From positions 1-64,000 of the forward strand of contig JADJHP010000015.1 of NCBI GenBank assembly GCA_016707525.1: a stretch of DNA of 64,000 nt, given 5' to 3'. The notes beneath the pieces are model-generated. The model was not told the origin of the DNA and did not search any database. It saw nothing but the letters and a program-made list of their open reading frames with translations. Shown here one piece after another: positions 1 through 7,395 of the stretch. Every line of letters begins with the position of its first letter. Position 1 is the first letter of the stretch. The translations under genes and the position numbers were made by a program. The stretch is from Ignavibacteriota bacterium (GTDB lineage Bacteria > Bacteroidota > Ignavibacteria > UBA10030 > UBA6906).

Positions 1-7
1 GTTATGC

Positions 8-39
8 GTCAATTGTCTATATTGATTCAGACAATTGAC
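8..39. promoter_or_regulatory. Operator palindrome of the Xre/RES toxin-antitoxin operon
   Basis: A perfect 11-base inverted repeat (positions 8-18 and 29-39, core CAATTG) surrounds a 10-base spacer. A TATATT at 18-23 lies inside it and is a candidate -10 box; its -35 would lie outside the window. The repeat ends three bases before the first good start codon of the antitoxin, as expected for an autoregulatory operator bound by the antitoxin's helix-turn-helix domain. The repeat is seen directly; its role is inferred. Confidence 0.7.
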
Positions 40-42
40 TAT

Positions 43-474
43 ATGGAGGTGGACTTGGAAAACGACCTGAAAGCCCTGCTGAGCCTCAGCGGCGGTGTGG
101 TGTCCGGACTGCATGTCGGGGAGCAGATCGAAGAGGGGTTGTCCGCCGGGGTGATCGACCGGATCAAGAAAGCCCTTGGCATCCCCGACCGGCAGCTCTC
201 GGCGACGCTCGGGCTGAGTTCACGGACCATGACGCGGCTCCGGAAGAGCAAACGCCGGCTCCCGCTTCCGGTGGGTGACCGCCTGTACCGGCTGGCGCGG
301 ACCTTCACGCTCGCCCTGGATGTCCTGGAAGATGCTGACCGCGCACGGGAATGGCTGCACACCCCGCAGATCGGGCTGAACCACCGTATTCCGCTGGAGG
401 TGCTCGCAACGGAAGCGGGTGCGCGTGAAGTGGAGGATCTGCTCCGCCGCATCGACCTCGGAGTGCTCGCATGA
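43..474 (+). CDS. Xre/MbcA/ParS-type antitoxin (DUF2384 family)
   Basis: Antitoxin half of a type II Xre-RES module. The N-terminal half carries a helix-turn-helix-like stretch (IPDRQLSATLGLS followed by SRTMTRLRKSKRRLP), and the C-terminal half matches the toxin-binding DUF2384 region, with the typical 'A..vLeD...A..WL.tP...L....P' pattern (ALDVLEDADRAREWLHTPQIG). It overlaps the RES gene by four bases (ATGA), so the two are translationally coupled. Start choice is open: ATG at 43 has no Shine-Dalgarno, while GGAGG at 45-49 is well placed for a TTG at 55. The ATG at 4 would put the start inside the operator and is unlikely. The family is certain from the pattern and partner; the exact N-terminus is not. 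Confidence 0.85.
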   Translation: MEVDLENDLKALLSLSGGVVSGLHVGEQIEEGLSAGVIDRIKKALGIPDRQLSATLGLSSRTMTRLRKSKRRLPLPVGDRLYRLARTFTLALDVLEDADRAREWLHTPQIGLNHRIPLEVLATEAGAREVEDLLRRIDLGVLA

Positions 475-956
475 CCATCGCGTGGCGGCTGGTCAAGGCT
501 CGCCACCAGGCCGGGGCATTCTCCGGAGAAGGTGCGCGCATCGTCGGGGGGCGCTGGAACCATCCCGGGACGAGGGTTGTGTATGCATCGGAGAGTCTTG
601 CGCTTGCTGCGCTCGAGACCTTCGTGCACCTCGGCCATGCCGCCGTCGCGATCCGGTTCGTTGCCTTCCGCATCACCATCCCCGACGCCGTCAACGTAGA
701 ACACGTGGCCCCACGCGCGCTTCCGCGCCGCTGGCGGTCCGAACCACCCCTTCCCGAGAGCATGGACCTTGGCACGCGATGGGTCGACTCAGGCCGGAGC
801 GCGTGCTTCCGTGTGCCCTCCGTGGTCATTCCGCGCGAGTCCAACCTCATACTGAACCCCGCTCACCCCGACTTCAAACGGATCACCATCGATCCGCCCG
901 AAGCATTCACCTTCGATCCGCGGCTCTGGAAGAACACCGGAGCAGCCTCAGCTTAA
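471..956 (+). CDS. RES-domain toxin
   Basis: Toxin of the pair. RES proteins characterised in other bacteria (MbcT, ParT and relatives) act on NAD+ or ADP-ribosylate targets such as PRPP synthetase. The 161-residue protein has the RES signature: an N-terminal Arg, the GGRWN motif at about 26-30, Tyr38-x-Ser40, Glu49 in LAALETFVH, a central Ser-rich loop, and the C-terminal NPAHPDF segment. Length is normal and the frame intact, so the toxin is probably functional. It runs convergently into the YbaK-type gene, overlapping its 3' end by nine bases. Confidence 0.88.
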   Translation: MTIAWRLVKARHQAGAFSGEGARIVGGRWNHPGTRVVYASESLALAALETFVHLGHAAVAIRFVAFRITIPDAVNVEHVAPRALPRRWRSEPPLPESMDLGTRWVDSGRSACFRVPSVVIPRESNLILNPAHPDFKRITIDPPEAFTFDPRLWKNTGAASA

Positions 957-1451
957 CCCTTTGGAGAACAGGTTCTCCCTGGCCTGACGGGGCGTTGAGA
1001 AGGGGAGGACCTTCGGATCGACCAGCCGCTCATAGTCGGGATACGCCATTCGCACCATGTCGCGGTGTGAGCCGGCGTTGAAGGCGATCTCTTCATCCTC
1101 CGTGAGTGGTGGCGATACGATGACGTCCATGCTGAACAGGTTGCCGAAGGGCGGCATGGCTCCCACCTCGCACTCGGGGAAGAGCGCATTGAGCTCCGAT
1201 TCACTCGCCAGCCGGAGATCCGGCTGCTCGATGAGCTCACGCAGCAACGGAAGGTCGATCATCTCGCTCGCGGGAAGGACCGCGAGGAAGTACACCCCGT
1301 GCGTTGCCAGCACCACGGTCTTGGCCACTTCCCGGAACGGCAGGTGGGCCGATACTGCCACCTCGCGTGCAGTGAACGCCGGCGAGTGATGGATATGGAC
1401 GTACTTGATGTGGTGGCTGTCCAGGAATTCGGTGAGTCGCTTCTGTATCAT
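948..1451 (-). CDS. YbaK/ProX-type aminoacyl-tRNA deacylase-like protein
   Basis: A protein of about 167 residues with the YbaK/aminoacyl-tRNA-editing fold: N-terminal 'L...hi.Y..i.HspaftA.evA', a central conserved lysine (AKTVVLATHGVYFLAVLPA) and the VGAMPPFGN loop typical of the family. Relatives hydrolyse mischarged aminoacyl-tRNAs such as Ala- or Cys-tRNAPro; the substrate cannot be read from sequence. An ATG at 1463 is followed by GGAGG that sits correctly for the ATG at 1451, so 1451 is preferred. The gene stands alone and converges on the toxin gene. Confidence 0.82.
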   Translation of the reverse strand: MIQKRLTEFLDSHHIKYVHIHHSPAFTAREVAVSAHLPFREVAKTVVLATHGVYFLAVLPASEMIDLPLLRELIEQPDLRLASESELNALFPECEVGAMPPFGNLFSMDVIVSPPLTEDEEIAFNAGSHRDMVRMAYPDYERLVDPKVLPFSTPRQARENLFSKGLS

Positions 1452-1703
1452 CGCTGCCTCCATGTGATGGTGAGGGGAATCCGCTCAACATGGCCGGCTC
1501 CGAAAGGGGGGTCGGACGGTATGGCACGACGCAATGAACGACTCGGGGCGCTGCCCCGGGAGGGATCGCGGAAGAAAGTACGAACGCCCGATGACAAGCG
1601 CAAATGGCAAGGGGGTATGACTGACGCAGGATGATCCCCGCACCCGATCTTGAAAATGGCGAATATGTGCTGGAAATGGCACGTTTTGCCCATCCCGAGA
1701 GAT

Positions 1704-1910
1704 TTAACTTGACTTCCTCCCCCCGCCTTTGTACCCTTGAACTGCTTCCAGCGTGGCCCGACCTCCAGACGTTCCGCTCGCGATAAGGTCAGCACGCAGT
1801 CCCGACGGATGTTCCGGCTTCACCACATCTTCGTACATGCCCTGGCGGAAGAGATCTTCCGCCGTCAATGCACACACAGCCAAAGTTGTCGCCTGCCCGT
1901 GGCGACGTGT
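1704..1910 (-). other. Unassigned coding-like fragment on the minus strand
   Basis: The 487-base stretch 1452-1938 carries no recognised gene. On the minus strand, though, 1910-1704 is open for 68 codons with strongly coding-like codon use (G/C third positions, and a natural-looking composition with TAEDLFRQGMYEDVV, KPEHPSG and ADLIASGTSGGRAT). It has no ATG near its 5' end: TGA at 1913-1911 closes it upstream, and the only internal Met leaves a 44-residue product. It could be a gene remnant, a gene broken by a frame error, or a small gene with a non-ATG start. I do not recognise the family. The same stretch contains an 8-bp hairpin (GGCGGAAG/CTTCCGCC near 1844-1863) and a rightward TTGACT-N17-TACCCT at 1709-1737 that may be chance. 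Confidence 0.35.
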
Positions 1911-1938
1911 TCACTGTATCATGTGAGGAGGTTGGTTC

Positions 1939-2133
1939 ATGAGGACAAAGATACAAAGCAGGGAAGAGCGCCGTCAGGCGATCCAGAAGGAGATCGAGGC
2001 GATCTCGACAGATATCGAACGCGTCCGGCTGCTCGTCACCGATGTCGTTCGCAATGTTGAATGCAGCCCGGAGATCCATCCGGAGCAGAATCTGGCCCAT
2101 GCCGCAGCACCCCGGACCCCATCCGCCAATTAG
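1939..2133 (+). CDS. Small hypothetical protein (64 aa), charged N-terminal half
   Basis: An excellent ribosome-binding site (GAGGAGG, about seven bases upstream) precedes the ATG. The first 40 residues are rich in Arg, Glu, Lys and Ile with helical, coiled-coil-like spacing (EERRQAIQKEIEAISTDIERV), and codon use there is coding-like. The last 20 residues are low in information. There are no known domains and no function is proposed. It may instead be a chance frame in the leader of the CsgG-like gene. Confidence 0.42.
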   Translation: MRTKIQSREERRQAIQKEIEAISTDIERVRLLVTDVVRNVECSPEIHPEQNLAHAAAPRTPSAN

Positions 2134-2258
2134 TTGACCTGAGTTGCACTCCTTTCCTGCCGCCCGTACCAGGGGATCGACGGCAGGAAGCTGAAGCATC
2201 ACGATACCGCAGACCGTTTCCAGCCGCCCGGCTCCCCGGCGGAGGCGCGGCATTGCGT

Positions 2259-2287
2259 TTGCTTTACCGCCTTCCGTTTGGTACCTT
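2259..2287 (+). promoter_or_regulatory. Promoter of the CsgG-like gene
   Basis: TTGCTT at 2259-2264, a 17-base spacer, and TACCTT at 2282-2287. Read as TTTG-N20-TACCTTTT it also resembles the Bacteroidetes promoter. The expected start near 2294 gives a leader of about 40 bases with GAAAGGG before the ATG at 2335. Confidence 0.55.
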
Positions 2288-2334
2288 TTATCATGCCTGT
2301 ATCCATCCACGTCCTCACTTCGAAAGGGCTCCCC

Positions 2335-3228
2335 ATGAAGGTGTTGCGCATTCTCGGAATCTCCATCCTGTGTCTTGCTCTCGGCCTCGCTAGTGCCTTC
2401 GCACAGCCCAAGAAGCGCATCGCCGTGTCCCGTTTCGACGATGGCGCGCACTATCACGGATGCGGCACAGGCATCTCTGACATGCTCGCGACCGCCCTGG
2501 TGAAGTCCGGCAAGTTCATCGTGATCGAGCGCAAAGACCTCGACAAGGTTCTGGAAGAACAGCGACTCGGAGCATCGGGCGTCATCACGGCCGAGACTGC
2601 TCCTGCCATGGGCAAGGTGCTTGGGGTGGATCTGATCGTTGTCGGCAGCGTCTCGGAACTCGGGACCAAGAAGTCCGACATCGGCGGCGGTGCTTCGCTC
2701 TTCGGCGTCGGCATCTCCTCCAAGGGCGCGCGCGCCGTGGTGGATATCCGCCTGGTGAACACCACGACCGGCGAGATCATGGCGGCGGAATCGGAAGAAG
2801 GGACGGAGAGTTCGATCGGGTTCCATGGCCGGTATGAGGACATCAACTTCAGCGATATGAATGCCTGGGACGATACGGACCTCGGCAAGGCCGCCCGCGA
2901 AGCCATCAACGGTTGCGTCGAACTGATCATCGAGAACATGGCGTCGATCCCGTGGTCCGGCCGCGTCATCAAGGCGAATCCGGACGGAACGGTCCTGATC
3001 AAGCCGGGGTCGGAAGGGAATGTGAACGTCGGCGATGAGTTTGACGTGTTCCAGGCAGGCGAGGAGATCAAGGATCCCGATACCGGGCTTTCCATGGGCA
3101 GCGAAGAGACGAAGGTGGCGCGGATCAAGGTGACCGGACAGATGCTGAATGGCAAAGCGGCAAAGGCGAGCGTCGTGTCGGGTACGGGCATCAAGACCGG
3201 CGACATCGTCCGCCAACCGGCGGAATAA
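2335..3228 (+). CDS. CsgG-family outer-membrane-associated protein
   Basis: A 297-residue protein with a signal peptide (hydrophobic ILGISILCLALGLASAFA, cleaved after AFA). The core is the CsgG/curli-assembly-type fold: 'KKRIAVSRFDD', 'GISDMLATALVKSGKFIVIERKDLDKVLEEQ', 'AMGKVLGVDLIVVGSVSE' and 'VDIRLVNTTTGEI'. The C-terminal 90 residues (from about SGRVIKANPDGTVLIKPG) resemble the FlgT C-terminal or SH3-like module. CsgG homologues form export channels or act as periplasmic and outer-membrane scaffolds; no curli subunit genes are nearby, so a curli role is not supported. The start at 2335 is preferred to an in-frame ATG at 2278 because it begins the signal peptide and has GAAAGGG upstream. 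Confidence 0.8.
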   Translation: MKVLRILGISILCLALGLASAFAQPKKRIAVSRFDDGAHYHGCGTGISDMLATALVKSGKFIVIERKDLDKVLEEQRLGASGVITAETAPAMGKVLGVDLIVVGSVSELGTKKSDIGGGASLFGVGISSKGARAVVDIRLVNTTTGEIMAAESEEGTESSIGFHGRYEDINFSDMNAWDDTDLGKAAREAINGCVELIIENMASIPWSGRVIKANPDGTVLIKPGSEGNVNVGDEFDVFQAGEEIKDPDTGLSMGSEETKVARIKVTGQMLNGKAAKASVVSGTGIKTGDIVRQPAE

Positions 3229-3257
3229 CCACCGCAGGGGAGCTGGAGACGCCGGCC

Positions 3258-3872
3258 CTACTGCAGGAAACCGGTGTCTCCCGATCCCTGGCGGATGATC
3301 ACAGGTGCATCTCCCGTCAGATCCAACACCGTGGATTGCTCGGCAACGAGCGGTCCGGCATCGAGGATCAATTCCACACTGTTGCGATACGTTGCGATCA
3401 GCTCTGCCGAGTCGCGCAGCACCGTCCCGCCTTCACCGGTGGCACTGGTGCTGAGGATCGGATGGCCGAGTTCGCGCACGATACCGAGTGTGGTGGGACT
3501 GTCCGGGACGCGGATCCCGACGGTCTTCCGTTTCGAAAGAAGGAGTTTGGGGAGGTTCTTCATCCGTGCCGCCGGCAGGATGAACGTGTAGGGCCCCGGG
3601 ATCAGATGCTTCATGATCTTGAAGGCCGCGTTGTCCACCGTCGCATACTCGCTGATGTGCGTGAGGTCGGAACAGACGAAGCTGAACGGCCTGTCCGTGC
3701 GCTGTTTCTTGATCAGGTAGATGCGCTCGATCGCGGACTTATTCAACACGCTGCACCCCAGTCCGTAGACGGTATCTGTAGGATAGACCACGATACCGCC
3801 AGCAGTGAGGATCTCGGCCGCTTTGCGTATCGCACGCGGCTCCGGATTGTTCGTGTGGACGGTGAGTATCAT
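3258..3872 (-). CDS. L-threonylcarbamoyladenylate synthase (Sua5/YrdC/TsaC family)
   Basis: Makes threonylcarbamoyl-AMP from threonine, bicarbonate and ATP for the t6A37 modification of ANN-decoding tRNAs. The 204 residues cover the YrdC domain with hallmark motifs 'GGIVVYPTDTVYGLGC' near residues 25-40, 'KKQRTDRPFSF', 'PGPYTFILPA' and 'TVGIRVPDSP', ending in 'PVIIRQGSGDT'. It lacks the long C-terminal Sua5 domain, so it is the short TsaC-like form. It lies divergently from der with 31 bases between the starts, so their promoters must overlap. The ATG at 3872 begins the conserved domain; the open frame extends upstream into der without support. Confidence 0.9.
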   Translation of the reverse strand: MILTVHTNNPEPRAIRKAAEILTAGGIVVYPTDTVYGLGCSVLNKSAIERIYLIKKQRTDRPFSFVCSDLTHISEYATVDNAAFKIMKHLIPGPYTFILPAARMKNLPKLLLSKRKTVGIRVPDSPTTLGIVRELGHPILSTSATGEGGTVLRDSAELIATYRNSVELILDAGPLVAEQSTVLDLTGDAPVIIRQGSGDTGFLQ

Positions 3873-3903
3873 GATTCGAAAAAAGTAACAAGAATAGTGA
3901 AGA

Positions 3904-5220
3904 ATGGCAACTGAAGCAAGATGGCTCGTTACATTGGTCGGCCGCCCGAATGTGGGGAAGTCGACCCTGTTCAATCGTCTCCTCGGGCGCCGTCATGCGA
4001 TCGTTGACGATCAGCCGGGCGTGACGCGCGACCGGCACTACAGCGATACCGAGTGGGCCGGGAAACATTTCACCCTGGTGGATACCGGAGGCTTCGTCCC
4101 CGATTCCGTCGACACGATGGAGTCGGCCATCCGCGAACAAGCACAGCTCGCGATCGAACAGGCAAACCTGATCCTGTTCATTGTCGATGCCGAGGCCGGC
4201 GTTGTCCCCGCCGAACGCGAGATCGCGGAGATCCTGCGGAAGACGGACAAGCAGGTCATGCTCATCGCGAACAAGAGTGACGGCGACAAGAAGGAATACG
4301 GCGCCTCGGAGTTCTATGAACTGGGCCTCGGCGATCCCATCCCCATTTCCGCTCTGATCGGGCGCAAGATCGGCGATCTCCTCGACCTCATTACGAAGGA
4401 CATGCCCACCAGCGATGGCACCGACGGCGATACGCGACTGAAGATCGCCGTCATCGGCAAACCGAACGCGGGCAAGTCGTCGCTCGTGAATGCCCTGCTG
4501 CAGGAAGAACGCCACATCGTAACGGACATCCCGGGGACCACCCGGGACCCGATCGATGCCATCCTGAAGCACTACGGGGAAGAGATCGTCCTCATCGATA
4601 CCGCCGGCCTCCGCCGGAAGAGCAAGGTCAAGGAGTCCGTTGAACTGTACAGCGCACTCCGCACGATCAAAGCCATCGAACGGTGCGACGTGGCCATCAT
4701 CCTGGTGGATGCACAGGATGGTGTCGAACATCAGGACCTGCGGATCATCGAAACGGCGATGGAGAAGCGGACGCCGGCGATCATCGCGGTGAACAAGTGG
4801 GACCTCGTGGAGAAGGACGACCGCACCGCGGCAGCCTACGAAAAGGCGATCCGCGAACGCCTCCGCATCTATGATTTCCTCCCGATCATGTTCGTCTCCG
4901 CACTCTCCAAGCAGCGCATCTATAAACTGATCGAGATGGCGAAGGAAGTGCGTGCGGAAGCACAGAAACGCATCTCCACGAGCCAGCTCAACGACCGGCT
5001 GCTCCCGGAAGTGACGGCACACCCGCCGCGCAGCAGGTCCGGGAAAGAGATCAAGATCAAGTTCATCACCCAGGTGAAGTCCGAACCTCCCGTGTTCGCG
5101 TTCTTCGCCAACGAACCGCAGCTGATCGAGGATTCCTACATCCGCTTCCTCGAGAACCGGCTGCGCGAGCAATTTGGCTTCACCGGCGTACCTCTCGTGA
5201 TCTCTCTGAAGAAGAAATGA
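3904..5220 (+). CDS. der: Ribosome-assembly GTPase Der (EngA)
   Basis: A tandem-GTPase factor needed for 50S ribosomal subunit maturation. Domain G1 has GRPNVGKS at 13-20, DTGG at 60-63 and NKSD at 123-126. Domain G2 has GKPNAGKS at 185-192, DTAGL and NKWD. A C-terminal KH-like domain ends the 438-residue protein, which is full length. It is the first gene of a tightly packed set: its TGA overlaps the next ATG by four bases. Confidence 0.97.
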   Translation: MATEARWLVTLVGRPNVGKSTLFNRLLGRRHAIVDDQPGVTRDRHYSDTEWAGKHFTLVDTGGFVPDSVDTMESAIREQAQLAIEQANLILFIVDAEAGVVPAEREIAEILRKTDKQVMLIANKSDGDKKEYGASEFYELGLGDPIPISALIGRKIGDLLDLITKDMPTSDGTDGDTRLKIAVIGKPNAGKSSLVNALLQEERHIVTDIPGTTRDPIDAILKHYGEEIVLIDTAGLRRKSKVKESVELYSALRTIKAIERCDVAIILVDAQDGVEHQDLRIIETAMEKRTPAIIAVNKWDLVEKDDRTAAAYEKAIRERLRIYDFLPIMFVSALSKQRIYKLIEMAKEVRAEAQKRISTSQLNDRLLPEVTAHPPRSRSGKEIKIKFITQVKSEPPVFAFFANEPQLIEDSYIRFLENRLREQFGFTGVPLVISLKKK

Positions 5221-6596
5221 CCCTCCCGCAACGCACGATCGTCGTGGTCGGGGGACTCGCGGCAGGTCCGAGTGCGGCAAGCAAAGCCGCGCGCACGGAC
5301 CCGGATGCCCGCGTGGTCCTGCTGGAGCAGTCGGACACGATCTCCTACGGGATCTGCGAGCTGCCGTACTACGTCGGTGGCATCGTGCGTGCGGAAGACC
5401 TTGTCGTCCATACCGCGGAAAGCCTGAAGCGCGAGAAGGGCGTTGACGTCCTCCTGCATCACCGCGTCGAGGAGATCCGGACCGGCAACCGCCGCCTCAT
5501 GGTGCGCGATATCAACGCGGGGAAGGCCGTGGAGATCGGTTACGACCGGTTGATCCTGGCAACCGGTGCAACGCCACGGCGGCTGGGGCTCGAGGGTGAA
5601 GATGGCGCGAATGTCTTCCACATCCGCTCGCTCGACAGCGCACACCAGCTCCGTCACTTCGTGGACGGCGCGCGGCCGCGCACGGCAGTGATCATCGGCG
5701 CAGGATTTGTCGGCGTCGAGATGGCCGAGGCTCTCCGTGAACGGCAGATCGATGTGACCCTCCTCGAGCGCGGGGAACTGCCGCTTGCCGGGATGGCACC
5801 GCAAGCCCGCGCTGCCATGCGCGATGTCCTCGTGAAACATGGCGTGCGGTTCTGCGGGAACGAATCGCCCGTCGCATTGGGGTCGCAGGATGGGAAGCGC
5901 GTGACCCATGTGCTCACGCCGCATGGTACGTATCCCGCTGAGGTGGTGGTTGTCGCAACAGGGGTCGTCCCGAACGTCGGCCTGGCCCGGCACGCGGGGA
6001 TCACCATCGGCAGGTACGGCGGCATCCTCGCCGATCAGTGGCAGAAAACATCGGCGCACAATATCTATGCAGCGGGCGACTGCTGCGAGGTCCGCAATGT
6101 CGTGACGAACGGATGGTGTTACGTTCCGCTTGCCACGATCGCAAGCCGGGCAGGGTGGGTGGCGGGAACGAATGCAGCGGGAGGGCGGGCAAAGTTCGCC
6201 GGCGCACTCCGCGCGACGGCGGTCAAGGTATTCGACCATGAGGCCGTGCGCATCGGCCTGACGGAGGACGAAGCGAAGGGCGCGGGATTCATGCCTGTTG
6301 CGCAGACGGTGACCACGCCGTCGCGCGTTGGTATGATGCCGGGTGCATCGAAACTCACCGTGACGTTGATCGCCGATCGTTCATCCGGCCGCTTGCTGGG
6401 CGGGACGCTCTACGGGAAAGAAGGCGCCGTCCACCGGAGCCACGCTCTTGCCGTTGCTTTGCACCAGAAATTGACCGTGGATGCGTTCCGCGAGACCGAC
6501 CTTGCGTACGCCCCGACGTTCAGTCCGCTGTGGGACCCGTTGCTTGTTGCTGCCAATGCTCTCTCCCGGGAGCTCCAATCCTCAGGACGCTCATGA
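5217..6596 (+). CDS. CoA-disulfide reductase/NADH-oxidase-like flavoprotein
   Basis: A 459-residue FAD/NAD(P)H-dependent oxidoreductase of the single-cysteine class. The N-terminal FAD motif is VVVGGLAAGPSAASKAAR. The redox-active Cys47 sits in SYGICELPYY, the position used by CoA-disulfide reductases and NADH oxidases. The NAD(P)H motif is VIIGAGFVGVEMAEAL, and the C-terminal FAD contact is IYAAGDC. A dimerisation domain follows. Whether it reduces CoA disulfide, persulfides or O2 cannot be told from sequence. It overlaps der and upp by four bases on each side, which suggests one transcript. Confidence 0.85.
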   Translation: MTLPQRTIVVVGGLAAGPSAASKAARTDPDARVVLLEQSDTISYGICELPYYVGGIVRAEDLVVHTAESLKREKGVDVLLHHRVEEIRTGNRRLMVRDINAGKAVEIGYDRLILATGATPRRLGLEGEDGANVFHIRSLDSAHQLRHFVDGARPRTAVIIGAGFVGVEMAEALRERQIDVTLLERGELPLAGMAPQARAAMRDVLVKHGVRFCGNESPVALGSQDGKRVTHVLTPHGTYPAEVVVVATGVVPNVGLARHAGITIGRYGGILADQWQKTSAHNIYAAGDCCEVRNVVTNGWCYVPLATIASRAGWVAGTNAAGGRAKFAGALRATAVKVFDHEAVRIGLTEDEAKGAGFMPVAQTVTTPSRVGMMPGASKLTVTLIADRSSGRLLGGTLYGKEGAVHRSHALAVALHQKLTVDAFRETDLAYAPTFSPLWDPLLVAANALSRELQSSGRS

Positions 6597-7219
6597 CCAA
6601 CCTTACCATCATCGATCATCCGCTCATCAAGCGCGACGTTGCGATCCTCCGGGATGCAACAGCGTCGAACCATACGTTCCGTACCACCCTCAGGCGCATC
6701 TCCTCGATCATGGCCTTCACCGTCACGCATGACCTCCGCGTCCGGAAGACCAGAGTCCGCACTCCTCTGGAAGAGACGACCGGCTATGTGCTGGCCGACG
6801 ATATCGTGATCGTACCCGTCCTGCGTGCCGGACTGGGGCTCATTGACGGGTTCCTGGACGTGTTGCCGGAGGCGCGTGTGGGGCATGTCGGGCTCTACCG
6901 GAACGAGCGGACGCTCGAGCCGGTGGATTACTACTCCAAATTCCCTCAAGGGCTTGCGAAAAGCCTCGTCATCCTCCTGGATCCCATGCTGGCAACGGGG
7001 GGGAGCGCATCGGCGGCCATCACGTTCCTGAAACGCCGTGGTGCACGGCGGATCCGCTTCGCCGCCCTCGTCGCCGCACCGGTCGGGGTGAAGCGCGTGG
7101 CCGCCAACCATCCCGATGTTTCGATGTATGCCGCGGTCCTCGACCGCAAGCTGAACGACCGGGGGTATATCCTGCCCGGACTCGGTGACGCGGGCGACCG
7201 GCTGTTCGGCACGGAATGA
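6593..7219 (+). CDS. upp: Uracil phosphoribosyltransferase
   Basis: Converts uracil and PRPP to UMP in pyrimidine salvage. The 208 residues show the UPRT pattern: 'HPLIKRDVAILRDATA' at the N-terminus, 'VPVLRAGLGLIDGFLDVLP', 'GLYRNERTLEPVDYYSKFP', the PRPP loop 'LLDPMLATGGSASAAI' and 'ILPGLGDAGDRLFGT' at the end. The ATG at 6593 overlaps the previous stop by four bases. It is the last gene of the der set, followed by a strong GC hairpin. Confidence 0.95.
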   Translation: MTNLTIIDHPLIKRDVAILRDATASNHTFRTTLRRISSIMAFTVTHDLRVRKTRVRTPLEETTGYVLADDIVIVPVLRAGLGLIDGFLDVLPEARVGHVGLYRNERTLEPVDYYSKFPQGLAKSLVILLDPMLATGGSASAAITFLKRRGARRIRFAALVAAPVGVKRVAANHPDVSMYAAVLDRKLNDRGYILPGLGDAGDRLFGTE

Positions 7220-7226
7220 CACCACT

Positions 7227-7247
7227 CCGGGGGCATCCGGCCCCCGG
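7227..7247 (+). terminator. GC-rich hairpin after upp
   Basis: A perfect 8-bp stem (CCGGGGGC/GCCCCCGG) with a 5-base loop lies seven bases after the upp stop. No clear T-run follows, so it may act as a weak or factor-assisted terminator or protect the 3' end. Confidence 0.5.
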
Positions 7248-7268
7248 CCCTGTTCCCGTGTATCTTCC

Positions 7269-7297
7269 TTGACTCTCGCACACCGGCATCCTATATT
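7269..7297 (+). promoter_or_regulatory. Promoter of rel
   Basis: TTGACT at 7269-7274, a 17-base spacer and TATATT at 7292-7297, close to the general sigma-70 consensus. It implies a leader of about 92 bases before the ATG at 7396. Confidence 0.65.
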
Positions 7298-7395
7298 TTT
7301 GAAGGTACGCTCCGCCTGAACTTCCGTTCCGGGCGGGCTGTTCTTGAAGATAGAACCCCCGTGTGTCCGCGGATGGGCGAACCGGGCCAGGAGCC

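Noticed and set aside
1709..1737. TTGACT-N17-TACCCT as a definite promoter
   Set aside because: It overlaps the coding-like minus-strand segment and no well-supported gene follows within 200 bases; kept only as a possibility.
1789..3216. A long minus-strand open frame opposite the CsgG-like gene
   Set aside because: It mirrors the codon pattern of the real plus-strand gene, has no recognisable domain and no ribosome-binding site; typical of GC-rich antisense shadows.
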